Assembly: GCA_031278315.1 (NCBI GenBank)
Contig: JAITKS010000412.1
Location: forward strand, 1 to 6,768
Direction: 5' to 3'
Origin: Planctomycetaceae bacterium
GTDB taxonomy: Bacteria > Planctomycetota > Planctomycetia > Pirellulales > Thermoguttaceae
DNA: 6,768 nucleotides
The notes beneath the pieces are model-generated. The model worked only from the letters and a program-made list of their open reading frames with translations. It did not search any database and was not told the DNA's origin. Positions within the stretch are counted from its first letter, which is position 1. The number at the start of each line of letters is the position of its first letter. Both the position numbers and the translations under genes were made by a program. Below are positions 1-6,480 of this stretch, piece after piece.

Positions 1-75
1 TATTACATTCGTTTTTTATTTTTTTAATTGAAAATATTGTCAATAAACGTTGCAATATTTTTTAATAACTACAAC

Positions 76-168
76 TTGTTTTTGAGTCAAAAAATTGTCT
101 ATGTTTTCGCCCTGCAAGGGCAATTTAAGTTTAAAACGAATACCGAAATTTAAAGTGTGAAAAGTATA
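76..168. repeat. Diverged ~92-bp direct repeat, copy 1
   Basis: This copy pairs with 518-609 at an offset of about 442 bases with one small indel. Two blocks are strongly conserved between copies: the left block contains the odd palindrome TTTTTGAGTCAAAAA (80-94), and the right block runs from GTTTAAAAC through AAATTTAAAGTGTGAA (130-161). The middle is poorly conserved. In this copy the middle contains a short hairpin, GCCCT-GCA-AGGGC (109-121), which is destroyed in copy 2. The layout could be a decayed mobile or dispersed intergenic repeat, or a regulatory site with two conserved half-blocks. I cannot tell which from one window. Confidence 0.75.
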
Positions 169-517
169 TTACAATCAAGTTAGTTGACAATTTAACAATG
201 TCTGTTAATATTTTTTGAATCTATATTCCTCACGCTTGAAAATTCATTTTTTGTTACAATAAATAATCTGAAAAATAGAAATACAAGACTTTATGTTTCT
301 ACAGAATTTTTCATTACATAATATGAATTTCGACGATAAATTTTGACGATATACACAAAATCTGCTTGCTGCTATAAATAAATTTCCAATCAGATTTTAT
401 TAAAATTGGTCAAATTTAATACATGAGCAGTTTAGAAAAATATTGAATACAAAAGATTCGTAACTAGAAAACTTTTGTAAATCAATAAATTCAATGAGTA
501 ATATATCAGCGGAATAT

Positions 518-609
518 TTGTTTTTGAGTCAAAAATTTGTACACCTATTGCCCTTTCAACGCGATTCTAGTTTAAAACAAATACCAAAATTTAAAGTGTG
601 AAGAGTATT
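518..609. repeat. Diverged ~92-bp direct repeat, copy 2
   Basis: This is the second copy of the 76-168 repeat. It keeps the TTTTTGAGTCAAAAA palindrome (521-535) and the GTTTAAAAC...AAATTTAAAGTGTGAA block (570-602, with a few substitutions). The internal GCCCT/AGGGC hairpin is lost. The copy ends about 150 bases before the start of the exported haem protein gene at 762, so a regulatory role for that gene is possible but not shown. It is immediately preceded by GTAATATATCAG (498-509), the same word that forms the ends of the palindrome at 4119-4259. Confidence 0.75.
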
Positions 610-746
610 ATTCCCAAAAAGACTTCAAGATCATTTTGCTCTAATCTCATTTTCAAATTCATAACTCAAAAAAAGTCGAAAAACAAAAAAATTCCGCCGA
701 TTTATTTCAATAATGAACCTTAACAAACCTTACTCCCTTTAACTAA

Positions 747-754
747 AAGGAGAA
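747..754 (+). promoter_or_regulatory. Strong Shine-Dalgarno site of the 762 gene
   Basis: AAGGAGAA lies with its AGGAG core at 748-752, nine bases before the ATG at 762. It fixes the start there. The later in-frame methionines (residues 18, 21 and 23) would cut off the positively charged n-region of the signal peptide and have no comparable site. Confidence 0.85.
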
Positions 755-761
755 TTACAAT

Positions 762-3700
762 ATGATAAAAAAATCAAACTTAAACCAGTTTACAAATATT
801 TTCAAATCGATAATGACATCAATGTCAATGATAATATCGGCATTACTTCCGATTTTTATCTTTACAACTTCCTTTAACTTGTCCGCAGCAACGAAAGGTT
901 ACGACAACGGAACCGTTCCAGTTAATACACCCGAATCAGCTAAACGCATGATCGAAGATTTAATCAAAAACTTTGGCGACCGTTATGTCAATGGTGCTGC
1001 ATATCTCAGTAAAATTGAATCATTGAGCGAACAACTCAAGCGTGAACCTAATAATGAAAATCTGAAAAAAGAATTTGATACAACACTTCGTGCGGCAGCT
1101 CTTGCTAATCCGCTGCTTGATTTTGACAAAATTCTTGTTGTTCGGCGTAATACAGCTAAAGGTTTTGGTTTTATCGGCTTGAATCCGCATACTAATGAAG
1201 AAATCCGGCGGCACGGATGGGATAACGAAATCGCCATATTAAGCGATCTGCGAACTGAACCCCAATTGACCCCAATTTACAAACATCCAAACGGTGCACC
1301 AATTCGAGATACCGATCTACACTTCGACGGTAAACGAATAATGTTTTCTTCAGTCAATGAAAACAAACGATTCGCAATTTTTGAAATCGATATTAATGGT
1401 CAGAATTTACGCGAACTCACCCCAAAAGGATTAAACGATGTTGATTGGTTCGACTCTTGCTACTTGCCTGAAGAAGGTGCATTTATAACAGCGTCGACAG
1501 CTGGAATGCAAGGTTTGCCTTGTGAAAACGGAGGTAAGCCGATGGTTAATCTTTACCGCGTTACTACAGGCAAAAAAAACGAAGACGGCACTTTCGATCC
1601 GCCTAAAGTTAGACAGCTGACATTCGAACAAGATAGCGATTACCATCCGACAGTAACTCACGACGGTAAAGTAATGTATTTACGATGGGAATATTCAGAT
1701 ATTCCGCATTATATGAGCCGTATTCTTTTTTCGATGCATCCTGACGGCCGCAATCAACGTGCAATTTGGGGCAGCGGTTCTTATTTCCCTACAGCGTATA
1801 AAAATCCGCGAGTTATTCCCGGTCATCCCAGCATGGTCGTCGGAGTAGTTAGCGGACATCATACTACAGGCGGCGGAATCCCCGAAACAGGCAGATTGGT
1901 TCTTATCGATCCGCAACTCGCAACGAAATATCCGTTTCGCTTCGATCCGGAAACAAAAGAATGGGGCAAACCGCTGCAACAAATAAGCGTTTCACCGCGT
2001 ATATATCCGAAAGAAGTTACAGGTTGTGTGCAAGAAATCCCCGGATACGGCCGCGATGTTGTCGGTAATGTTTACGATAATCAAGGCGGCAGCGGAAAAT
2101 ATCGATTCGTATATCCGTATCCGCTAAATGAAAATTATTTTCTCGTAAGCATGAGAGCAGACGGACGCGGTGCATTCGACTTATATCTCGTCGATAGATG
2201 GGACAACATGACAAAAATTACTGATATTAAAGATAACTCGATTTTTCATGCTATCCCTCTTATTCCGCGTGAACATCCGCCAATTCGCCCCGATGCGGCA
2301 GACAGCTCCAAAAAAGAAGGAACGATTTTTATATCCGATGTTTATTTCGGCGGAGGTTTGAAAGGAGTCCCGCGAGGCAAAGCGAAATCATTACGAATAT
2401 TTGCGTATCATTTCGGCTACAGATCAAGCGGCGGACATGAATCTGTCGGACAAAATTCAAGCTGGGATATTAAACGAATAATCGGTACAGTTCCGATTGA
2501 AGCAGACGGCTCGGCTATGTTCAATGTTCCTGCGAATACACCGATTTCTATTCAAGTACTTGACGAGAACGGAGCAGCAATTCAACTTATGCGGTCTTGG
2601 ACTGTTTGCATGCCGGGCGAACAACAAGCTTGTATCGGTTGCCACGAAACACCGCTCGAAGTTTCACCTTCAAAGATAAATCCGCTCGCTTCGAGAACTA
2701 AACCTCATGAAATCACACCATGGCGCGGCAATACACGGCCTTTCGGCTATGAAGCAGAAATTCAACCGATATTAAACAAAGAATGCGTACCATGTCATAA
2801 TGATGAAACGGCAGTATCTCATAATATTCCGTCTTTTGTTGCAAAGAATACAGGTAACTGGAGGTCTGATACTTCTTACGCTGCACTCAATCCTTATGTT
2901 TGGCGGCCGGGACCAGAACCTGATTTAGATATGCTTAATCCGCTTGAATTTCACGTAACAGTCAGTGAACTCGTACAAAGATTATCACGCGGACATTACG
3001 GCGTAAAATTTGAAGGCGAATTGCGGGATCGAATCTACACGTGGATCGATTTAAATGTTCCATACAGAGGTATGTGGGACAATAAAAAATATGAACCGCG
3101 CCGGCTAGAACTGCAAATTCTATACGCAGGAATAGATGATAATCCAGAAAAAGAATACCGTGAATCGCTCGCCGAAAAAGAAAAAAATAAAAATGAAACT
3201 TCACATTTATTAAAACCAGACGAATTAACAGCTGTAATCCAAAAATATAGAAAAAATGATAACATAAAACCAAATAAAACCGTTATAAAAGATAATCAAA
3301 TTAAAGATGAAAAATTCGAGTTGGATTTTGAAAATGGAACCAAAATAAAATTTGTAAAAATACCAGCAGGCGAATTTGTTTCAGGCGACATAACATCAAG
3401 TTTGCCGGATGAACGAAAACAGAAATCTGTAAAAATTGAAAAATCTTTTTGGATTGCAGAAACCGAATTGACAAATCGTCAGTACGCAGCTTTCGACCCG
3501 GAACACGATACACGCTATTTAAACGAAGATGGAAAAGATCATGTTGTACCCGGTTATATTGCAAATCATCCTGATCAACCTGCAGCACGAATTAGCTTTG
3601 ACGAAGCAAAAAAGTTCTGCGAATGGCTGTCCGCAAAAAGCGGAAAAAATGTTACTCTGCCAACAGAATCACAATGGGAATGGGCAGCACGAGCCGGAAC

Positions 3701-4118
3701 AGAATCTCCTTTCTGGTACGGCGGCAGAGATACCGATTTCTCAAAATATGCAAATCTTGCAGGCGACGAAGTAAGAGAAACACGCACACAATGGGAAAAC
3801 GGCGCAACTATACATCAAAGACGTTGGTACGACGAAAAACAAGCATATCCGCTGAGAGACTCAAGATGGAAAGATAAATGGTTTGTTGTCGATTACGTTA
3901 AACAATACGAACCAAATCAATGGGGATTATACGACATTATCGGTAACGTTTGGGAATGGACTATCCCAGAACCAGACAACACACCATCAGCCAAAGTTAC
4001 CGCAAGAGGCGGAAGTTGGAAAGATAGACCAAATTTCGCCGGTGCTTCCGCAAGAGTTATTTACGAACCATGGCAAAAAGTAATGAACGTAGGATTCAGA
4101 CCAATAATCAATGAATAA
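762..4118 (+). CDS. Exported HzsA-like dihaem protein with C-terminal SUMF1/FGE-like domain
   Basis: The protein has 1118 residues. Residues 1-43 look like a Sec signal peptide (KK near the N-terminus, hydrophobic stretch at about 21-38, likely cleavage near LSA-A at 42/43), so it should act in the periplasm. Residues ~100-560 resemble the propeller part of hydrazine synthase alpha, with PD40-like strands (DLHFDGKRIMFSS at 185-197), YLRWEYSD (306-313) and SGHH (364-367). Residues ~577-628 match the family's middle region (VPIEADGSAMF, then PGEQQACIGCH) with haem site C624-x-x-C627-H628. A cytochrome-type region follows, with C675-x-x-C678-H679, GH745 (possible distal haem ligand) and WIDLNVPY (761-768). 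A Lys/Glu/Asn-rich linker covers ~785-858. Residues ~862-1116 form an FGE/SUMF1-like domain: IPAGEF (867-872), LPTESQWEWAARAG (from 966), GLYDIIGNVWEWT (1055-1067), RGGSW (1082-1086), GFR near the end. Known hydrazine synthase alpha is about 800 residues and lacks this last domain. From memory, the anammox enzyme has a haem-ligand Tyr four residues after the first CxxCH; here that residue is Leu632. The FGE-like core has no cysteine after RGGSW. Both enzyme names are therefore unsafe; the reaction is unknown. It appears to be transcribed alone. Confidence 0.88.
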   Translation: MIKKSNLNQFTNIFKSIMTSMSMIISALLPIFIFTTSFNLSAATKGYDNGTVPVNTPESAKRMIEDLIKNFGDRYVNGAAYLSKIESLSEQLKREPNNENLKKEFDTTLRAAALANPLLDFDKILVVRRNTAKGFGFIGLNPHTNEEIRRHGWDNEIAILSDLRTEPQLTPIYKHPNGAPIRDTDLHFDGKRIMFSSVNENKRFAIFEIDINGQNLRELTPKGLNDVDWFDSCYLPEEGAFITASTAGMQGLPCENGGKPMVNLYRVTTGKKNEDGTFDPPKVRQLTFEQDSDYHPTVTHDGKVMYLRWEYSDIPHYMSRILFSMHPDGRNQRAIWGSGSYFPTAYKNPRVIPGHPSMVVGVVSGHHTTGGGIPETGRLVLIDPQLATKYPFRFDPETKEWGKPLQQISVSPRIYPKEVTGCVQEIPGYGRDVVGNVYDNQGGSGKYRFVYPYPLNENYFLVSMRADGRGAFDLYLVDRWDNMTKITDIKDNSIFHAIPLIPREHPPIRPDAADSSKKEGTIFISDVYFGGGLKGVPRGKAKSLRIFAYHFGYRSSGGHESVGQNSSWDIKRIIGTVPIEADGSAMFNVPANTPISIQVLDENGAAIQLMRSWTVCMPGEQQACIGCHETPLEVSPSKINPLASRTKPHEITPWRGNTRPFGYEAEIQPILNKECVPCHNDETAVSHNIPSFVAKNTGNWRSDTSYAALNPYVWRPGPEPDLDMLNPLEFHVTVSELVQRLSRGHYGVKFEGELRDRIYTWIDLNVPYRGMWDNKKYEPRRLELQILYAGIDDNPEKEYRESLAEKEKNKNETSHLLKPDELTAVIQKYRKNDNIKPNKTVIKDNQIKDEKFELDFENGTKIKFVKIPAGEFVSGDITSSLPDERKQKSVKIEKSFWIAETELTNRQYAAFDPEHDTRYLNEDGKDHVVPGYIANHPDQPAARISFDEAKKFCEWLSAKSGKNVTLPTESQWEWAARAGTESPFWYGGRDTDFSKYANLAGDEVRETRTQWENGATIHQRRWYDEKQAYPLRDSRWKDKWFVVDYVKQYEPNQWGLYDIIGNVWEWTIPEPDNTPSAKVTARGGSWKDRPNFAGASARVIYEPWQKVMNVGFRPIINE

Positions 4119-4259
4119 AATTAGGTAATATATCAGATAATATATCAGGTAACGCAGGCGTCTCGCCTTCATTGTTTTTGTACAAAAAACACCAAAAATA
4201 CAGTCGAGACAGCCGCGTTCCTGATAACAAAAATTATTCCTCTGATATATTACCAAATT
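4119..4259. repeat. 141-bp interrupted palindrome (MITE-like or large stem-loop)
   Basis: The element starts directly after the stop codon of the upstream gene. The outer arms GGTAATATATCAGA (4124-4137) and TCTGATATATTACC (4241-4254) are perfect inverted copies; AATT at 4119-4122 and 4256-4259 extends them with one mismatch. Nested inside are ATCAGG+AACGC (4144-4155, one bulged T) against GCGTTCCTGAT (4215-4225), GGC (4157-4159) against GCC (4212-4214), and GTCTCG (4160-4165) against CGAGAC (4205-4210). At the centre, GTTTTTG-TA-CAAAAAAC closes the fold. TAATATATCAG is directly repeated in the left arm (4126-4136 and 4138-4148). A local alternative hairpin, AGGCG-TCT-CGCCT, lies at 4156-4168. 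It could terminate or stabilise the upstream transcript, or be a non-autonomous mobile repeat; it has no clean terminal T-tract. Confidence 0.8.
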
Positions 4260-4277
4260 CTACATTACCAATTCTAC
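4249..4277. repeat. Tandem duplication of a 14/15-bp unit
   Basis: ATTACCAAATTCTAC (4249-4263) is followed at once by ATTACCAATTCTAC (4264-4277), differing by one A. Similar words (AATCTATAATCTAC, AATTACC) continue to about 4300 as weaker copies. The first unit overlaps the right end of the palindrome, so the duplication may have arisen by slippage from the palindrome end. Confidence 0.7.
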
Positions 4278-4313
4278 AACAATCTATAATCTACAATTAC
4301 CGTTCTCATTTGT

Positions 4314-4335
4314 TGTTTTATCTGTGTTTTATCTG
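4314..4335. repeat. Perfect 11-bp tandem duplication
   Basis: TGTTTTATCTG occurs twice back to back (4314-4324 and 4325-4335). It is short and probably a replication slippage product; no function is suggested by its position. Confidence 0.75.
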
Positions 4336-4459
4336 CTGCGTTTAGCTGAATTGGAGTAGGGGGGATTGTCAAGCGTCATTATATGGATAAAATATCTGCC
4401 CTTTACACTCAATTTAACACAAACTAGACACAAACTGATAGATTACAAAACCGCTGAAT

Positions 4460-4486
4460 TTCATAGTACGATACGTATAATATAAT
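4460..4486 (+). promoter_or_regulatory. Probable rplU promoter with element shared with the ligase gene
   Basis: TTCATAGTACGAT followed by ACGTATA lies at 4460-4479 and runs into overlapping TATAAT boxes at 4476-4481 and 4481-4486. The second box is 15 bases after TTCATA. Transcription from there would give a leader of roughly 45 bases carrying the rplU ribosome binding site. ATACGTAT (4471-4478) is an 8-bp perfect palindrome. Nearly the same arrangement stands before the gene at 5133, which supports function. There is no consensus TTGACA, so the -35 assignment is weak. Confidence 0.5.
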
Positions 4487-4538
4487 TTTCAAATAACATC
4501 TCAACAGTCACCCATTAAAATCCTAAAAGGTAAACAAA

Positions 4539-4853
4539 ATGTACGCAATTTTTGAAAAAGGAAATCATCAATTTAAAGCCGAAATCAATAAAGAGATCAC
4601 AATTGATTATCAAGGCGATATTCAACCCGGTACGAAAATAGAATTTGATAATGTACTGGTCGTAAGTGACGGCGAAAATGTCAAAATCGGCACGCCTAAA
4701 GTAGATAATGCAAAAGTTATAGGCGAGGTAATTTCTACCGTGAAAGGACCAAAACTAATTGTCGCAAAATTCAGACGTAGAAAAAATTCTAAAAGAAAAA
4801 CAGGACACAGACAAATCTATACACTAGTTAAAATAAACGAAATCGTAAGCTAA
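4539..4853 (+). CDS. rplU: 50S ribosomal protein L21
   Basis: The product is 104 residues, the usual length for bacterial L21. It begins MYAIFEKGNHQFKAE, a typical L21 start, and carries the family signature near the C-terminus: KFRRRKNSKRKTGHRQ at residues 77-92, followed by IYT. L21 binds 23S rRNA in the large subunit, and the basic stretch 77-91 is its RNA-contacting part. The ATG has AAAAGG at 4525-4530, eight bases upstream. In many bacteria rplU is followed by rpmA (L27); here the next 279 bases hold no gene and then comes a CoA ligase, so rpmA must be elsewhere or absent. The probable promoter is at 4460-4486. No clear hairpin terminator follows; a short repeat at 4881-4928 does. Confidence 0.96.
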   Translation: MYAIFEKGNHQFKAEINKEITIDYQGDIQPGTKIEFDNVLVVSDGENVKIGTPKVDNAKVIGEVISTVKGPKLIVAKFRRRKNSKRKTGHRQIYTLVKINEIVS

Positions 4854-4880
4854 TGTTTTGTGTTTTGTAATCTTAACTAT

Positions 4881-4928
4881 TCAGTAGCGTTTTCATTTCC
4901 GACTTTTTTAATTACCGCAAAAAACACT
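4881..4928. repeat. Post-gene repeat, copy A (after rplU)
   Basis: TCAGTAGCGTTTTCATTTC, then CGACTTTTTTAATTACCGCAAAAAACAC in two blocks, aligns with 6481-6537 after the ligase gene. Copy B has about nine extra bases in the middle that create a hairpin before the T-run; copy A lacks them. It starts 27 bases after the rplU stop codon. Confidence 0.55.
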
Positions 4929-5090
4929 ATTCATAATTTTAGATTTAAGATTAAACAATTAAATTACGAATCGTTTCAACTTTCCTGTTATCCTTTTGGT
5001 GCTAATTTATTTTTATGTGAAATTGTTTATCTCTAGTCAAAAATAATTAACAATAAAAATAGAAATTACAAAAAACTTGTTGCACAAATA

Positions 5091-5117
5091 TTCATAATAC
5101 GATGCGATACGTATATT
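5091..5117 (+). promoter_or_regulatory. Probable promoter of the CoA ligase gene, similar to the rplU promoter
   Basis: TTCATAATACGAT, a five-base insertion (GCGAT) and ACGTATA occupy 5091-5115, and TATATT lies at 5112-5117, 15 bases after TTCATA, as in the rplU element. If this is the -10 box, the transcript would start only about nine bases before the ATG at 5133. That fits the weak ribosome binding site there (AAAAGA, 5124-5129) and suggests a nearly leaderless message. No consensus -35 is seen. Confidence 0.45.
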
Positions 5118-5132
5118 TTCCATAAAAGACCA

Positions 5133-6464
5133 ATGCCGCAGTACCCGTATAAACATTTGATCTGGGATGAGTGCGAAACACTTTCACGAGATGAGATTCG
5201 TGCGATTCAATTTGTCCGTTTGAGAGAAACGATCCGGCGTTGTATGTCGGTTCCGTTCTATCGTAAAAAATTCGACGAGATGGAATTGCGTCCAGAATCA
5301 ATTTGTTCGGTTGATGATATTGTTAAATTGCCATTGACAACGAAGTCTGATTTACGGGATAATTATCCGCTTGGATTTCTTGCTGCCCGCCGCGAAGATA
5401 TAGTTCGTTATCACGGCTCGACAGGAACAACAGGTAAACCGACAATAATAGCTTATACAAAAGCAGATATTGAATTATGGTCGAATCTTTGTGCGCGTTT
5501 TCTTATTGCCGGCGGTTTACAATCTCATCATACTGTTCAGGTTGCTTTTGGTTATGGACTTTTTACCGGCGGTTTTGGTTTACATTATGGAATTGAACGT
5601 ATTGGAGCCGCTGTAGTACCGGCAGCAGCTGGAAATACAAAACGTCAAATAATGTTGCTTAAAGACATGCAGTCGGATGCGTTAGTCTGTACGCCAAGTT
5701 ACGCTCTTACTATCGCCGAAGCAATTAAAGCAGAGAATATTGACCCTTCTGAATTGTCGCTTAAACTTGCTTTTCTAGGCGGCGAACCTTGGACTGAACA
5801 AATGCGCGAAACACTAGAATCAATTATTGATATTAGAAGCACAAACAACTACGGATTAAGTGAAGTAATCGGACCCGGAGTAAGCGGAGAATGTTATGCC
5901 CGTACTGGAATGCATTTTCAGGAAGATCATTTTATTATTGAATGTCTCGATCCGGATACTTTAAAACCTGTACCGGAAGGCTGCCAAGGCGAATTAGTTA
6001 TCTCGTCGATTTCAAAAGAAGCAATGCCGATATTACGTTACAGAACACGAGATATTGCAATTCTTTATTCAGGTAAATGCGAATGCGGACGTGAAACTTT
6101 ACGAATGAGTCGAGTAATCGGACGCAGCGATGATATGTTGATAATTCGAGGTGTAAATATATTTCCATCTCAAATTGAGGAAGCATTACTCTCGATTGAA
6201 GGCGCAGCACCGCATTATCAAATTATTCTTGATCGACCTAAAACACTTGATGAAGTACGCGTAAGAGTTGAAATAGACAAAAATTTATTATCAGACAAAA
6301 TGATTGATATGGTTCAACTAAAAACGCGAATTGAAAGTGTGATTCATCAAATATCCGGTTTACATTTACAAGTAGAATTATTACCTCCGATGACTCTAGA
6401 AAGATATGAAGGCAAAGCCAAAAGAGTAATTGACAATCGAAATATCGTTACAAATAATCAATAA
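5133..6464 (+). CDS. paaK: Phenylacetate-CoA-ligase-family protein (ANL adenylating enzyme)
   Basis: The product is 443 residues, the normal size for PaaK-type ligases. Members activate an aryl or related carboxylic acid with ATP to an acyl-AMP and transfer it to CoA in the cytoplasm. Visible motifs in order: the ATP-phosphate loop STGTTGKPT (96-104), NNYGLSEV (238-245, adenine/substrate region), RYRTRDIA (302-309, with Asp307 as the expected ribose ligand), CECGR (316-320, a common PaaK feature), GRSDDMLIIRG (330-340) leading into the C-terminal domain with VNIFPSQIEEALL, and EGKAKRVID (426-434), whose Lys428 is the likely C-terminal catalytic lysine. Key residues appear intact. ATG 5133 is the first usable start: the frame is open back to a TAG at 5034 but has no ATG, GTG or TTG in between. 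No other phenylacetate genes are near, so the true substrate is unknown; relatives also act on other aryl acids or in cell-surface biosynthesis. The symbol names the family, not a proven substrate. Confidence 0.92.
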   Translation: MPQYPYKHLIWDECETLSRDEIRAIQFVRLRETIRRCMSVPFYRKKFDEMELRPESICSVDDIVKLPLTTKSDLRDNYPLGFLAARREDIVRYHGSTGTTGKPTIIAYTKADIELWSNLCARFLIAGGLQSHHTVQVAFGYGLFTGGFGLHYGIERIGAAVVPAAAGNTKRQIMLLKDMQSDALVCTPSYALTIAEAIKAENIDPSELSLKLAFLGGEPWTEQMRETLESIIDIRSTNNYGLSEVIGPGVSGECYARTGMHFQEDHFIIECLDPDTLKPVPEGCQGELVISSISKEAMPILRYRTRDIAILYSGKCECGRETLRMSRVIGRSDDMLIIRGVNIFPSQIEEALLSIEGAAPHYQIILDRPKTLDEVRVRVEIDKNLLSDKMIDMVQLKTRIESVIHQISGLHLQVELLPPMTLERYEGKAKRVIDNRNIVTNNQ

Positions 6465-6480
6465 TGATAAACAGGTATAA

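Larger units (their letters stand above)
1..761. other. Long AT-rich intergenic region without a gene
   Basis: I found no convincing coding region in either direction. Base composition is much more AT-rich than in the genes to the right. What it holds: two diverged copies of a direct repeat (76-168 and 518-609), an imperfect 13-bp tandem duplication at 328-353 (TTTCGACGATAAA then TTTTGACGATATA), and a copy of GTAATATATCAG at 498-509 that recurs in the palindrome after the first gene. A possible but weak promoter is TTGACA at 184-189 with TAATAT at 206-211. Nothing close to the gene start at 762 looks like a good -35/-10 pair, so the promoter of that gene is not located. Confidence 0.7.
4119..4538. 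other. Repeat-rich intergenic region between the haem protein gene and rplU
   Basis: No gene is supported here. The stretch holds a long interrupted palindrome (4119-4259), short tandem duplications (4249-4277, 4314-4335, and ACACAAACT at 4417-4425 and 4428-4436), an unusual G-run (seven purines with six Gs near 4357-4364), and the probable rplU promoter (4460-4486). Open frames that cross the palindrome on the - strand have no ribosome binding site and no family resemblance. Confidence 0.7.

Noticed and set aside
80..94. Reading TTTTTGAGTCAAAAA as an intrinsic terminator
   Set aside because: The arms are almost only A and T with a one-base centre, so no stable RNA hairpin would form; a DNA-level site is more plausible.
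343..378. Promoter with TTGACG at 343-348 and TATAAA at 373-378
   Set aside because: The spacer of 24 bases is too long for a normal sigma-70-type promoter.
1..761. CRISPR array in the repeat-bearing left region
   Set aside because: There are only two diverged repeat copies, about 440 bases apart, with no regular spacers and no cas genes.
983..3588. Open frames on the - strand inside the large gene (for example 983-1237, 2962-3273, 3301-3588)
   Set aside because: They lie wholly antisense to a well-supported gene, have low-complexity or Cys/Arg/Phe-rich products and resemble no family.
3529..4083. Overlapping + strand frames (3529-3774, 3623-3877, 3883-4083)
   Set aside because: They run out of frame inside the SUMF1-like domain, whose motifs stay intact in the main frame; they are shadows, not evidence of a frameshift.
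762..4118. Naming the large gene hydrazine synthase subunit alpha
   Set aside because: The other subunits are missing, the expected haem-ligand Tyr is a Leu, and the FGE-like fusion is not part of the anammox enzyme. Similarity of architecture is not proof of that reaction.
3987..4256. Possible 89-residue - strand gene across the palindrome
   Set aside because: Its start lies in the right palindrome arm, the product contains repetitive YLIYYLI from the AT-rich arm, and half of it is antisense to the large gene.
5092..5301. Possible 69-residue - strand gene at the ligase start
   Set aside because: It overlaps the ligase N-terminus and its probable promoter and has no recognisable features.
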